Notes under the pieces: model-generated | The model's database searches: none | Told to the model about the DNA's origin: nothing | Seen by the model: only the letters and a program-made list of their open reading frames with translations | NCBI GenBank assembly: GCA_023228295.1 | Contig: JALOBP010000051.1 | Coordinates: forward strand, 1 to 22,989 | Source: Methanoregula sp. | GTDB taxonomy: Archaea > Halobacteriota > Methanomicrobia > Methanomicrobiales > Methanospirillaceae | Reading direction: 5' to 3' | Length of the DNA: 22,989 nucleotides | In this document: in pieces, positions 15,281 to 22,795 of the stretch | How the letters are laid out: every line of letters starts with the position of its first letter | Position numbering within the stretch: the stretch's first letter is position 1 | Translations under genes and position numbers: made by a program

Positions 15281-15535
15281 AGGTGATGCAATTCACCCGG
15301 GAGTCCCTGTATTCACGTTCCCGATAAAATTGAATGCCGCTGAAGAATGAACTATCAGAGGAGTGGAGCACGCCGGAAAGGACTCATCATCTGGATCAAT
15401 CCGGATGCTGTGATCCGACAAAATCAATATCTAAAAATTTTCCTTTTTTATCCGGCAGGATGCCAGTCCCGCACAGATGTGGATCGGGGCTTATTGAACC
15501 CTGCATCACCCCATCATAATATACACTCGGACAGC
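15281..15535. other. Intergenic stretch after the MFS gene
   Basis: No convincing gene. A 64-codon plus-strand ORF (15347-15541) lacks a ribosome site and any domain. The stretch becomes AT-rich towards a cluster of TATA-like words from 15514 onward. Confidence 0.4.
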
Positions 15536-15550
15536 ATATAATGATATAAT
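15536..15550. promoter_or_regulatory. Duplicated TATA element
   Basis: ATATAAT-G-ATATAAT, a direct duplication of a good TATA word, with a further AATATA at 15517-15522. In the plus direction it predicts transcription start around 15570-15578, about 125 nt before the zinc-ribbon ATG at 15700. Confidence 0.45.
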
Positions 15551-15577
15551 AGTTCACGGTTTTGGTATGAACGCAAG

Positions 15578-15634
15578 CCCGGGATAACCGGGTAAATGCA
15601 TCACCCTCCACATTCCTGCAAACCTTTTTGCAGG
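15578..15634 (+). ncRNA. Structured leader or small RNA candidate
   Basis: Two stem-loops begin right at the predicted transcription start: CCCGG-GATAA-CCGGG (15578-15592) and CCTGCAAA-CCTT-TTTGCAGG (15615-15634, perfect 8-bp stem). With the duplicated TATA upstream, they suggest either a structured 5' leader for the zinc-ribbon gene or a short separate RNA. It matches no riboswitch I know. Confidence 0.3.
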
Positions 15635-15699
15635 CAGAATTGGATCCAAAAAAAGATCCCGTGCTCAAGGCAATCAGAATAAAAAAGATCTCGATTTCA

Positions 15700-15951
15700 A
15701 TGACGACACAATTCCATAAACCAGAAATTACCGGTACAAGAACCGGGTATGTAATAAGATTCACCTGCCCGCTCTGTGCAACCGAGAACATCATCATCAA
15801 CAAGACTCCGCGGGATCATTTTAAGGAAGCCCGCGATGCATCCTGCAAAGACTGCAGGAAGCGATTCTCGATACGTACCCCCAATGGACCGCCTAAAAAA
15901 TCATCCCCGATACCGGAGACTCCGGTAATCGCCCGGCCGACAACACCATAA
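15700..15951 (+). CDS. Small zinc-ribbon protein
   Basis: An 83-residue protein. Two CxxC knuckles, FTCPLCATEN and ASCKDCRKRF, lie 25 residues apart (first to first Cys about 29) and should hold one zinc in a ribbon fold. The tail is basic and proline-rich (NGPPKKSSPIPETPVIARPT), as in nucleic-acid or protein-binding adaptors. I prefer ATG 15700; in-frame GTG 15661 and TTG 15628 would add 13 or 24 residues, and TTG 15628 lies within the leader hairpin. No ribosome site marks any of them. Function is unknown. Confidence 0.5.
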   Translation: MTTQFHKPEITGTRTGYVIRFTCPLCATENIIINKTPRDHFKEARDASCKDCRKRFSIRTPNGPPKKSSPIPETPVIARPTTP

Positions 15952-16103
15952 TTTTCCTGTAGGGTCCGGGGAACAGATCCCCACGTGATCCGGTACAGCA
16001 GCCCTCTTTTTCACGTTTCAGTAACAATGGCATGACCGTCATTTTACCGTCTTTCCATTGTGAAAATTCCCCTTATGTTCCTGCCGGAACGACCGGAGAT
16101 GCT

Positions 16104-16385
16104 CTAAAAAAACGGCCAGAAAATCCAGGCTGCAAAACCGGCAACCATAAGCACCAAAAAAGCCCGGAACCACCCCATCGTCCAGAAAGGACGTACCTCA
16201 ATAAAATCATAACACCGGGAATTCCGTTCACCCTTTTCAAACAGCCATTCCAGCCAGGTAATGGTCACAGCCGGATCCTGCCGTATGGCCGTGAGATGCC
16301 GGCAGAGCGTGTGCCCGTGTAGTGCCACGTTGACCCGGTATTGAAAATTCCCGATTTCATCACCATTTTGCGATTTCTCACGCAC
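16104..16385 (-). CDS. Small tail-anchored membrane protein
   Basis: A 93-residue protein I do not recognise. The first 65 residues are soluble and charged (VNVALHGHTLCRHLTAIRQD, then TWLEWLFEKGERNSRCYDF). One hydrophobic helix fills the C-terminus (about 69-92, GWFRAFLVLMVAGFAAWIFW), so it would be tail-anchored with the N-terminus in the cytosol. The GTG start at 16385 lies about 20 bp after a minus-strand TATA (AGATATATCA, 16401-16410), consistent with a leaderless mRNA. The plus-strand ORF opposite (16032-16322) has low-complexity composition and I treat it as antisense. Confidence 0.5.
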   Translation of the reverse strand: MREKSQNGDEIGNFQYRVNVALHGHTLCRHLTAIRQDPAVTITWLEWLFEKGERNSRCYDFIEVRPFWTMGWFRAFLVLMVAGFAAWIFWPFF

Positions 16386-16570
16386 ATTTGGGTCTTTAGC
16401 TGATATATCTGCGCATCGGGACCCTTTTACCGGATGTTGGGTTGGGTCTTATTATTCCTGTGACAGGAAGACGAAGACCCGGGATTCTCATATTGACCGG
16501 CAAAAATACTGCATACAGGCCATTCAGGTAGATTGAAGTGATCGCAACCTGCACTAGATACCGTGGAAAA

Positions 16571-16579
16571 GATTTATAA
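16571..16579 (+). promoter_or_regulatory. TATA box of the small gene at 16608
   Basis: TTTATAATT preceded by AAAAGA. A start site about 26 bp downstream falls near 16600, giving a leader of roughly 8 nt to ATG 16608. It lies inside the longer GTG-started frame (16563), which argues against that start. Confidence 0.4.
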
Positions 16580-16607
16580 TTGCGTAAAAACCGAGACCGG
16601 CGTGACC

Positions 16608-16775
16608 ATGGACAGGATGGAAGGCAGCAGAAAAAAAAATGAATTCTTTTCTTTATCAGATCTTGCCTCCTGGAGAATCAAAGTACCGGATCTTATCAGT
16701 AATCCAGAACTCTTCAGGATTGACTTACAGGAGCACAAAATCTATGTAAGCCAGGTCGGGCGGGGCGGATATTAA
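16608..16775 (+). CDS. Small hypothetical protein
   Basis: A 55-codon ORF (starting MDRMEGSRKKNEFFSLSDLA, ending YVSQVGRGGY) with a good TATA box in the right place. It is mixed charged and hydrophobic, with no domain I recognise. Its 3' end overlaps by 51 nt the run-off end of the hydrolase pseudogene on the other strand; that overlap probably arose when the hydrolase lost its stop. Existence as a gene is uncertain. Confidence 0.35.
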   Translation: MDRMEGSRKKNEFFSLSDLASWRIKVPDLISNPELFRIDLQEHKIYVSQVGRGGY

Positions 16776-17757
16776 ACGGTGGCCACCCGATCTCTTTTTT
16801 TGGTGTTGTTGAAGGAACGCGATGATCCGTTCGTACACATCATGGACCTGCGGATGGATCCAGACATCGAAGTGGGAGCCCTCCCGCACCCACAGTTTCC
16901 CGGCATCCGGAATATTCTCCCACGCGTACACCCCGTGGTAAAAAAGCACGTCGCTGTCATGCGTCCCATGGATAATGAGCGAGGGACAGCGTATACGGTC
17001 AACCGGGAGGTCGGTAAGTTTTCGGAACTGCTCCCTATCGTTGTCAACGTCGGCCTTGCGCCGGGAATATTCCCCCATGGACCGGACAAGGCGGGGGAAG
17101 AGGCGCATCTGGTCTGGATCTTTTGGTGCGGCTTTGATCTGTCTATCGATCTGTTCGGGGCGGAGGATGGATTCCTGCTGGATGAATTCGTACAGGGTCT
17201 TTTTTGGGAACACTTTTGAGAAGAAACTGACAAGCTGCTCACCCGGTCTGCTTAAGAAGATCGCCTCGGCAATTTTTCCGGCATTGGCCGGCATCATTTA
17301 TTGGGAGACCACAGCATCGGCGGCAACCAGCGCGATGACGCGATTGGGATGGCGGATGGCAAACTCGTAGCCGGATGCACCCCCGGCCGATCCAAAAACG
17401 ACCGCAACCTTGTCGATCCCGAGCGTGTCCAGAAGTGTTGCGAATAAATCGGCCTGCTCGGCCGGCGTTTTACCCTGGAGAGCGGGGTGCCGAGATATCC
17501 CGGCCGGCTCGGGGCCAGGACCGAGAATCCGGCACGGTTGAGCCAGTCAAGACCATGATTGTCTGGTCGTACCCGCCGGGTCCCCCGTGAATGCCTAAAA
17601 CGACCGGACCTTCCCCGGGACGGGCGTATTCCACTATCCCTTTCGTCGTTGCGGCAGTCTGTTTCAGGGCAACAAGTTCATCCTGCCGTGCGATCTCGGC
17701 TTTGACCCATTGCGGGAAGTAATGGGTAAACAGGACATCATAGGATTCTTCAGGCAT
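16725..17757 (-). pseudogene. Frameshifted alpha/beta hydrolase (prolyl aminopeptidase-like)
   Basis: Three stretches join into one alpha/beta hydrolase. From ATG 17757 the frame carries MPEESYDVLFTHYFPQW and the oxyanion motif GIHGGPGGYDQ, then shifts near 17550 (the correct continuation is DWLNRAGFSVLAPSRPGYLG). A second shift near 17480-17487 gives GKTPAEQADLFATLLDTLGI and the nucleophile elbow VVFGSAGGASG. TAA 17298-17300 interrupts it. The same frame resumes MMPANAGKIAEAIF and carries the acid region IIHGTHDSDV and catalytic His in REGSHFDVW. After FLQQHQKK the frame runs on to 16725, suggesting a lost stop. Two indels and a nonsense codon make a functional product very unlikely, although the catalytic residues are still present. 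Confidence 0.8.
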
Positions 17758-17760
17758 GAA

Positions 17761-17796
17761 CGGTAGTTAATACCGATATGCAAAAAATTTTGCATA
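17761..17796. promoter_or_regulatory. Paired palindromes at the hydrolase pseudogene promoter
   Basis: TATGCAAAA-AA-TTTTGCATA (17777-17796) is a perfect 9-bp inverted repeat with a 2-bp spacer. Next to it CGGTA-GTTAA-TACCG (17761-17775) is a 5-bp inverted repeat. Both lie within 40 bp of the pseudogene start and overlap the expected TATA and start-site region on the minus strand. They look like operators. No regulator gene is adjacent. Confidence 0.5.
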
Positions 17797-17911
17797 ATTC
17801 CGGTTTTCCTTTTGGATCCGGGTGAGACCTCTCATAACGGTCGCAAGCCGAAGGTGCAGGTTCGAAAGCAAAGCCCGGCATGTCCTGGTGTTCTGCGGCA
17901 TGTTCCGGTCC

Positions 17912-17925
17912 GGTTCCCGGGAACC
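17912..17925. promoter_or_regulatory. 14-bp perfect palindrome upstream of the DUF2202 gene
   Basis: GGTTCCCGGGAACC equals its own reverse complement. It ends 44 bp before the ATG of the DUF2202 gene and could be an operator or an RNA hairpin in the leader. No clear TATA box accompanies it. Confidence 0.4.
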
Positions 17926-17969
17926 ATTAAGGACCCCTTTGCCAAAGGAAGTGATTGGTGAACATCAAC

Positions 17970-18617
17970 ATGGAAACGAAACACTGGGGAGTTCTGGCAG
18001 GGGCCATCATTCTCGTCATCCTGCTGGTTGTTGTCTTCGGTACCGGCCCGGTGACACCTGCACAGAACGCAGGTCCGGGCGCCGGATACGGACATGAGCA
18101 GGTGCAGTCAGCGGGAACGGGTGCCGGCCCTGGGGCTGGCGGGATCTATCCTACCCTCCTGCCCTTGACAGATACCACCCCCCTTACCGACATTGAAACA
18201 GCATATATCATCTTCATGCGGGAAGAGGAACAGATGGCCCATGACTTGTATGCCCGCTGGGCCGGCAGCTATACGATACCCGTCTTCTCCAACATTGCTG
18301 ACTCGGAAACCATGCATGCCTACGAAGTCCAGCTGCTCATTGACCGGTACGGGCTTTCGGACAAGAGGATCGGCACGGCCTCGTCCGGGTATACCGATCC
18401 TGTGATCCAGTCACTGCATGACTCACTGGCTGCGCACGGTGACACATCACTGAACGGAGCACTTGAAGCCGGGCTTGCGATCAAGGACCGGGACATCGCC
18501 GACCTTGATATGGCGATTGCCAATACGACCCGGCCCGATATCATCCGGGTGTATTCCAATCTCCGGCAGGGATCCGAGAACCACCGGAGCGCATTCCTGC
18601 GGCAGCTCGGGCGGTGA
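17970..18617 (+). CDS. Membrane-anchored DUF2202 (ferritin-like) protein
   Basis: A 215-residue protein. The N-terminal helix (about 6-25, WGVLAGAIILVILLVVVFG) is an uncleaved signal anchor, followed by a Gly/Ala-rich linker and a helical domain outside the membrane. That domain has the paired Glu/His pattern of DUF2202 ferritin-like bundles: MREEEQMAHDLY, NIADSETMHAYE, IKDRDIADLD and RQGSENHRSAF. A metal-binding or di-iron role is expected by fold but not proven. I prefer ATG 17970, with GGTGA about 8 nt before it; TTG 17955 and GTG 17958 are in-frame alternatives. The left neighbour is a divergent pseudogene, so it is probably transcribed alone. A T6 run (18634-18639) may end it. Confidence 0.82.
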   Translation: METKHWGVLAGAIILVILLVVVFGTGPVTPAQNAGPGAGYGHEQVQSAGTGAGPGAGGIYPTLLPLTDTTPLTDIETAYIIFMREEEQMAHDLYARWAGSYTIPVFSNIADSETMHAYEVQLLIDRYGLSDKRIGTASSGYTDPVIQSLHDSLAAHGDTSLNGALEAGLAIKDRDIADLDMAIANTTRPDIIRVYSNLRQGSENHRSAFLRQLGR

Positions 18618-18689
18618 ACTGCCATTCAGGTCATGTTTTTTAAATAAACGAGAACATTTGTTAAAAAAAGACCGTTTCCCAAAATAAAT

Positions 18690-18713
18690 GAAGGCGGGAA
18701 TCATCCCGTCTTC
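18690..18713 (-). terminator. Terminator hairpin holding the C69 stop codon
   Basis: A 10-bp stem (GAAGGCGGGA / TCCCGTCTTC, one G-T pair) with a 4-base loop ATCA. The loop includes the minus-strand TGA stop (18701-18703) of the C69 peptidase. T-rich sequence (TTTATTTT) and then T7 follow on the minus strand. Confidence 0.55.
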
Positions 18714-20596
18714 ATGATCCGGTGGGTGAGATTATGTGCCGGGAGGGGGATACGGCCTTCGATCATTTCGATGAAGAGCTCGGTCTCATTCTTCCGCTGT
18801 GTCGTCTTGATCAGGTTCAGCTCGTTTCCCGGCGTAGTATAAACCGTCCTGTTCACATAGGCAAGACCGATGACATCCTGGAGTTCTTCATACTCGTAAA
18901 TCCGCGGCCCGTACTGGTATCCTGCATCCTGCAGCCATGGATCGGGATAGCCGGTCAGGTGAGTGGTGCCATTCGCAAAGTCGTTGACCATCAGGTTACT
19001 GTATTTCACGATAAGCTGGTCTGAAAGTTTCCACCAGTCAGCGGCGTTCGCCCGGGCATTTGCCGTGCTGTACCGGGTAAGATATTCGCGGGCTGCAGCC
19101 TCCCCGTCCTTATAATAGATAAGGCGGGCGTTCTCCTCAAGAACGGGTTGTTCGGCAAACTGCCGCTGTTCGATTGCCTGCTGCCGGTCCCTGATGTCAC
19201 CGCTCATGGCGTTATAATTGAGCGTTGCCCAGTTCGTTACGTAATTGAAAGCCCACCAGGCATAGTCCCGGCTGAACGTTGACCGGTCATTCTCTGACCA
19301 TTCAGCCGGAATACCGGTAATCCCGGCATGGAAAGGGATATAGACCGTCTCGGCCGGCGGGGCAAACCCGAACCAGACAACCCCTCCGATGGGGTCAGGG
19401 AGCCAGCTCCGGCCCTGGTTGATGTAGCTGTACCCGCAGAACATGGCGGAGACCGGGCGGGGCCATGAGCCGGGTTTCACTTCGCCGGATGCAAACGCGT
19501 TGTGGTCATCGTATGGTCCCCGCCAGCGGTAGGGGTTGCCGAACGGGCCGGCAGCCGGGCCGGTGGTGAGATCGAAGACCGTTCCTTCATAATGGTCGCG
19601 GAAGAGGGCAAATGCATCCGCAGTGGTGAGTTTCTTATCAGGTACAAGAGAGAACGGGTAATCTTCCGAGTATGTATCGGTCACATAGGGTGAGAAGTCG
19701 CGGGAAGGCGCGATCCGGCTGTACAGGCTAAAGACCCGGGAAAGGGAATAGTACGGGTGCGAGTATTCCCCGTTACTGACCGTCCTGAGCCAGTCGAGGT
19801 CTCCTTCCGATTCGTTCCACCAGCCGTTCTCCTTTGCCACCTTAAAGAGATTGTCTGAATTCATCTGGTCTGGGTTCCCCGGGACTACCTCACGGATCCG
19901 GAACGTGTTTGCAGTAACAAAAACCTCCCCGTCAGGGACTTTCTGTGCAACCCAGAGCCCGCCCCTGCCATCTGGTGTCCCGCCGCACATCTCGATGACC
20001 CATGCTTCCTTCGGGTCGCCAAAAAGGAGAGTCTCACCGGTACCGTAGAAGCCATACCGGTCGATAAGCTGACCAATCAGCGTCACGGCATCCTTTGCAG
20101 TACGGGTCCGTTCGAGTGCGATGTTCGAGAGCTCGGAACTGTAGAAGATCCGCTTGTCCGGATCGGACGACGGCTGGACTTTTGCCCCGGTTGTCACTTC
20201 ACCGGACATCAGCTGGTGCTCGTTGATGATCCCGTAACTGCCGGTGAAATACCCGTAAGTGTGTTCAACTTCCGGGATGTAGCCAAGGGGTTTTCCCTGC
20301 GCCTCTTTGACACTCGTGGGTTCATCGGATCCTGAATTGGGATCAAAGTATACCGCACGCATTGAACCGGGAGGATGATCTGCCGGTGGCACGTATACCA
20401 GCCGGGTAGTCTCATTTACCACCTCGTGCCCGAGAACACCGGCACCAAAACCATCGTTCGTGTGCGCAACATACATCGAACTGTCGGCCGATGCACCGGG
20501 CGTGATGATAAAACTCGTGCAGCCCATTACCGGGGTGCAAAGGAAGACCAGGACAAACATGAATGCAAAAAACCGCTGGAGTTGCAGGTGTGTCAT
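18701..20596 (-). CDS. Secreted C69-family (U34-like) Ntn peptidase
   Basis: A 631-residue exported hydrolase. Residues 1-25 form a signal peptide (MTHLQLQRFFAFMFVLVFLC...VMG). The next residue, C26 in CTSFIITPGASAD, fits the N-terminal catalytic Cys of dipeptidase-A-type C69 enzymes. THTNDG-like AHTNDGFG, GIINEHQLMSGE and GFYGTGETLLFGDPKEAWVIEM are family hallmarks. I start at ATG 20596, because GGAGTGAT lies 6-8 nt before it; a GTG at 20638 would overlap that site and an AT-rich TATA-like word (20621-20629). The protein likely cleaves peptides or amides at the cell surface. It follows the Cache lipoprotein gene by 165 bp on the same strand, and the two may be coexpressed. Confidence 0.88.
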   Translation of the reverse strand: MTHLQLQRFFAFMFVLVFLCTPVMGCTSFIITPGASADSSMYVAHTNDGFGAGVLGHEVVNETTRLVYVPPADHPPGSMRAVYFDPNSGSDEPTSVKEAQGKPLGYIPEVEHTYGYFTGSYGIINEHQLMSGEVTTGAKVQPSSDPDKRIFYSSELSNIALERTRTAKDAVTLIGQLIDRYGFYGTGETLLFGDPKEAWVIEMCGGTPDGRGGLWVAQKVPDGEVFVTANTFRIREVVPGNPDQMNSDNLFKVAKENGWWNESEGDLDWLRTVSNGEYSHPYYSLSRVFSLYSRIAPSRDFSPYVTDTYSEDYPFSLVPDKKLTTADAFALFRDHYEGTVFDLTTGPAAGPFGNPYRWRGPYDDHNAFASGEVKPGSWPRPVSAMFCGYSYINQGRSWLPDPIGGVVWFGFAPPAETVYIPFHAGITGIPAEWSENDRSTFSRDYAWWAFNYVTNWATLNYNAMSGDIRDRQQAIEQRQFAEQPVLEENARLIYYKDGEAAAREYLTRYSTANARANAADWWKLSDQLIVKYSNLMVNDFANGTTHLTGYPDPWLQDAGYQYGPRIYEYEELQDVIGLAYVNRTVYTTPGNELNLIKTTQRKNETELFIEMIEGRIPLPAHNLTHRIMKTG

Positions 20597-20761
20597 AATA
20601 ATCACTCCTTTGTTGGGAGGATTATAAAACCAGTGCACCGGTATGCCGGAAACGTGAGCCGGCCTTACCGCAGGATAACGTTCATTCTTACAGGTTCAGC
20701 CCGGAAAAATGGTATTGAAGAGGACATTACCTATTTTCTGCAGGCAGGCATTCCCCGGCAC

Positions 20762-22432
20762 TCACAACCGCTCGGTGTAGATCCCTGATCCCACGAACCA
20801 TGTATCGTCAACCGGTGCTACATAGCAGAGTTTCAGACCGGCGTCACCGGTATCCGGATTGAAGTACTGAACGTACACAAACCCTCCGCCACGTTGTGCG
20901 GCGGAGATCTCCCCCCGGATAATTTTAACGCCATAGGTGTCGGCGAAGTCCAGCCGGTTTGAACCGATCAGTTCAGGCTGGAACGGCAGTGCGAGCGTTG
21001 TCCCGTTATACCCGTAGGCAAAGATATACCGGCTCCCATCAGCGTAAACGCCGTTCAGGTTATTGAAGTCCGCTACTGCGTTCCCGGCACCCTGAACCTG
21101 CGCGTAATCACGGGCCTGCTTCACCCTCGCGACAAGACTGTCCCGTTCCGTGTCATTGAAGCCTGCGGGATGTTCGGGCAGGTAGATCCCCGACCCGACA
21201 AACCATTCATTGTCAACCGGTATGACATAGGAGATCTTGAATTCATCCCGGTAGTTGTCTTCTGGATTCGGATAGATGTAGTAGAGCGAGCCATCGCCTT
21301 CTTTTGCAATGTCGATCAGTCCTTCGATGAATTCAACCCCGTTGGGATCGGCGATCCCGGTCCTTGTAGTCCCAAGCAGCCCCTGCTGGTAAGGTAGCGC
21401 AATGACCGTCCCGTCCATCCTGTACGCGTAAATGTAGAGTTCTCCTTCGATGAACGTTCCGTTGGGGTCATTGAACTCTTTGAGTGCTGCTTCTTTCCCG
21501 TGCTCCTTTGCATAGGAGGCGGCCCGCTGCACGAAAGCAGTGAGGTTTGCATACCGGACATCTGTTGTTCCGGTAATCGCTGTCGGCGCCCGTGTGGTTT
21601 TTATATCATCATCATCTGCGGTGCTGGTGACCACCACCCGCCACGAAGTTCCGTCAATCCCGGCTGTCTCCCAGACTGCGGTCTTGGTCACGTTCCGGTT
21701 CCAGTCCCGGTCCCGGAAGGTGTAAGTCCCGGTTCCGGACGGCTCCTGTACAATCCGGGTAAAGATCTCCTGCAGGGCAGGATCCGTATAGGCTGGGTCT
21801 GTGAAGAGATTTTTGCCAACCTCCTCCTTGGTAGTATCGTAGATAACGGTCCCGTCAGTCTGCGTCACCCAGACATCGTATGTCGTGCCGTTCATGACCG
21901 GCCGGATTTGCCTGCCAAGGAACTCATCCGGCAGGTAGGTGATGTCGGTATAGCCAAGATACTCGCCCGATGGGGAGAAGACAGGATAACTTTGCGAGAT
22001 CCCGTCGAATCCTTCTTCCATCATGAAGACCCCGCTGACGATCGGTACCTGTTCCCAGTTCGCCTTCTGCACCTGCGGCTGCCAGCTCAGATCCTCACCA
22101 ACAATGCCGGCATAGTTTACTGGTACCGCCATCATGACGATCCCGTCACGGGATATGACAAGGGACGAGACAGCCCACGGGTGGCGCAGGAGGTTTTCGG
22201 ACATGGTTGTTTCCGCGTCCCGGCCGGCAAGGCCTGCCGTTGAAAGGGCGAGGGCGTTGTTCTTTATCCCGTCCTTAAGATCGCCAAGCCCGGCGTTGAT
22301 GGATGCCGTGATCTTTTGTGCAACAGTCTCCATTCCGGCGGCCTGTGTATCGCCGGCCGGGGCAGTGCACCCGGCCATGACAACCGAAGCCGCAAGAAGT
22401 AAGAGAATTACCACAAGGTGATATGCCTTCAT
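20762..22432 (-). CDS. Cell-surface lipoprotein with three Cache-type sensor modules
   Basis: A 556-residue lipoprotein with signal peptide and lipobox VMAGC (C22). Residues about 35-275 form a double-Cache-like domain (DGIVMMAVPV, SYPVFSPSGEYLGYTDI, VTQTDGTVIYDT, VVVTST). Two single-Cache modules follow, about 294-417 (AALKEFNDPNGTF, IYAYRMDGTVIALPYQ, WFVGSGIYLPE) and 433-553 (AVADFNNLNGVYADG, FAYGYNGTTLALPFQ, WFVGSGIYTER). They are clear tandem repeats of each other. No kinase, chemotaxis or transmembrane output part is present, so it probably binds small ligands outside the cell for a separate partner. Transcription likely starts a few nt before ATG 22432 (TATA-like AATATT near 22462). Confidence 0.88.
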   Translation of the reverse strand: MKAYHLVVILLLLAASVVMAGCTAPAGDTQAAGMETVAQKITASINAGLGDLKDGIKNNALALSTAGLAGRDAETTMSENLLRHPWAVSSLVISRDGIVMMAVPVNYAGIVGEDLSWQPQVQKANWEQVPIVSGVFMMEEGFDGISQSYPVFSPSGEYLGYTDITYLPDEFLGRQIRPVMNGTTYDVWVTQTDGTVIYDTTKEEVGKNLFTDPAYTDPALQEIFTRIVQEPSGTGTYTFRDRDWNRNVTKTAVWETAGIDGTSWRVVVTSTADDDDIKTTRAPTAITGTTDVRYANLTAFVQRAASYAKEHGKEAALKEFNDPNGTFIEGELYIYAYRMDGTVIALPYQQGLLGTTRTGIADPNGVEFIEGLIDIAKEGDGSLYYIYPNPEDNYRDEFKISYVIPVDNEWFVGSGIYLPEHPAGFNDTERDSLVARVKQARDYAQVQGAGNAVADFNNLNGVYADGSRYIFAYGYNGTTLALPFQPELIGSNRLDFADTYGVKIIRGEISAAQRGGGFVYVQYFNPDTGDAGLKLCYVAPVDDTWFVGSGIYTERL

Positions 22433-22570
22433 AGCGTTCGTGTTGCCGGTGCATGCCTATGAATATTGCCAAATGGTGCGGTGCGAACGTGCAGGAACAT
22501 GAGAGGATTTTTTAAGAGATGGCGGGACAGATTGCATACATTAAAACGGATTCAGGGAGAGGGTAAGACG

Positions 22571-22795
22571 ATGAGTACCGGTTACCAGGACATCAGAAGT
22601 GCTGTTGTTTATCTGCTGATCATGCTGGCGACTTTTTTTCCCTGCCAGGCAATTGTTATTCTCATCCATGAATTTACGCACAGCATAACCGCATTTCTCC
22701 TGGGTGTCATGCCACAGCCATTCAGTATTGTCTGGGGTAACCTCTTTACAATGACCTGCTGGGATGAGGGGGTTCAATATTCCCGCCTGTGGGCT
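22571..22795 (+). pseudogene. 5' fragment of an M50-like membrane metalloprotease
   Basis: From ATG 22571 (GAGGGTAA ribosome site 6 nt before) the frame encodes a membrane helix (VVYLLIMLATFFPCQAIVIL) ending in the zinc motif H33-E34-F-T-H37 (LIHEFTHSIT). A second helical region and WDEGVQYSRLW follow. This matches the N-terminal part of site-2-protease-like (M50) proteins. After about residue 74 the sequence becomes that of another family (alpha/beta hydrolase) in the same frame, so the third helix with the NPDG-type motif is missing. It is either a truncated remnant or part of a chimaeric ORF. Confidence 0.6.

Noticed and set aside
16032..16322. 96-codon plus-strand ORF
   Set aside because: Pro/His/Lys-rich composition without a ribosome site; the opposite strand encodes a more convincing protein with a C-terminal membrane helix and a TATA box.
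17857..17868. GGTTCGAAA resembling a tRNA T-loop
   Set aside because: The flanking bases do not form a T stem and no acceptor or anticodon arm can be drawn around it.
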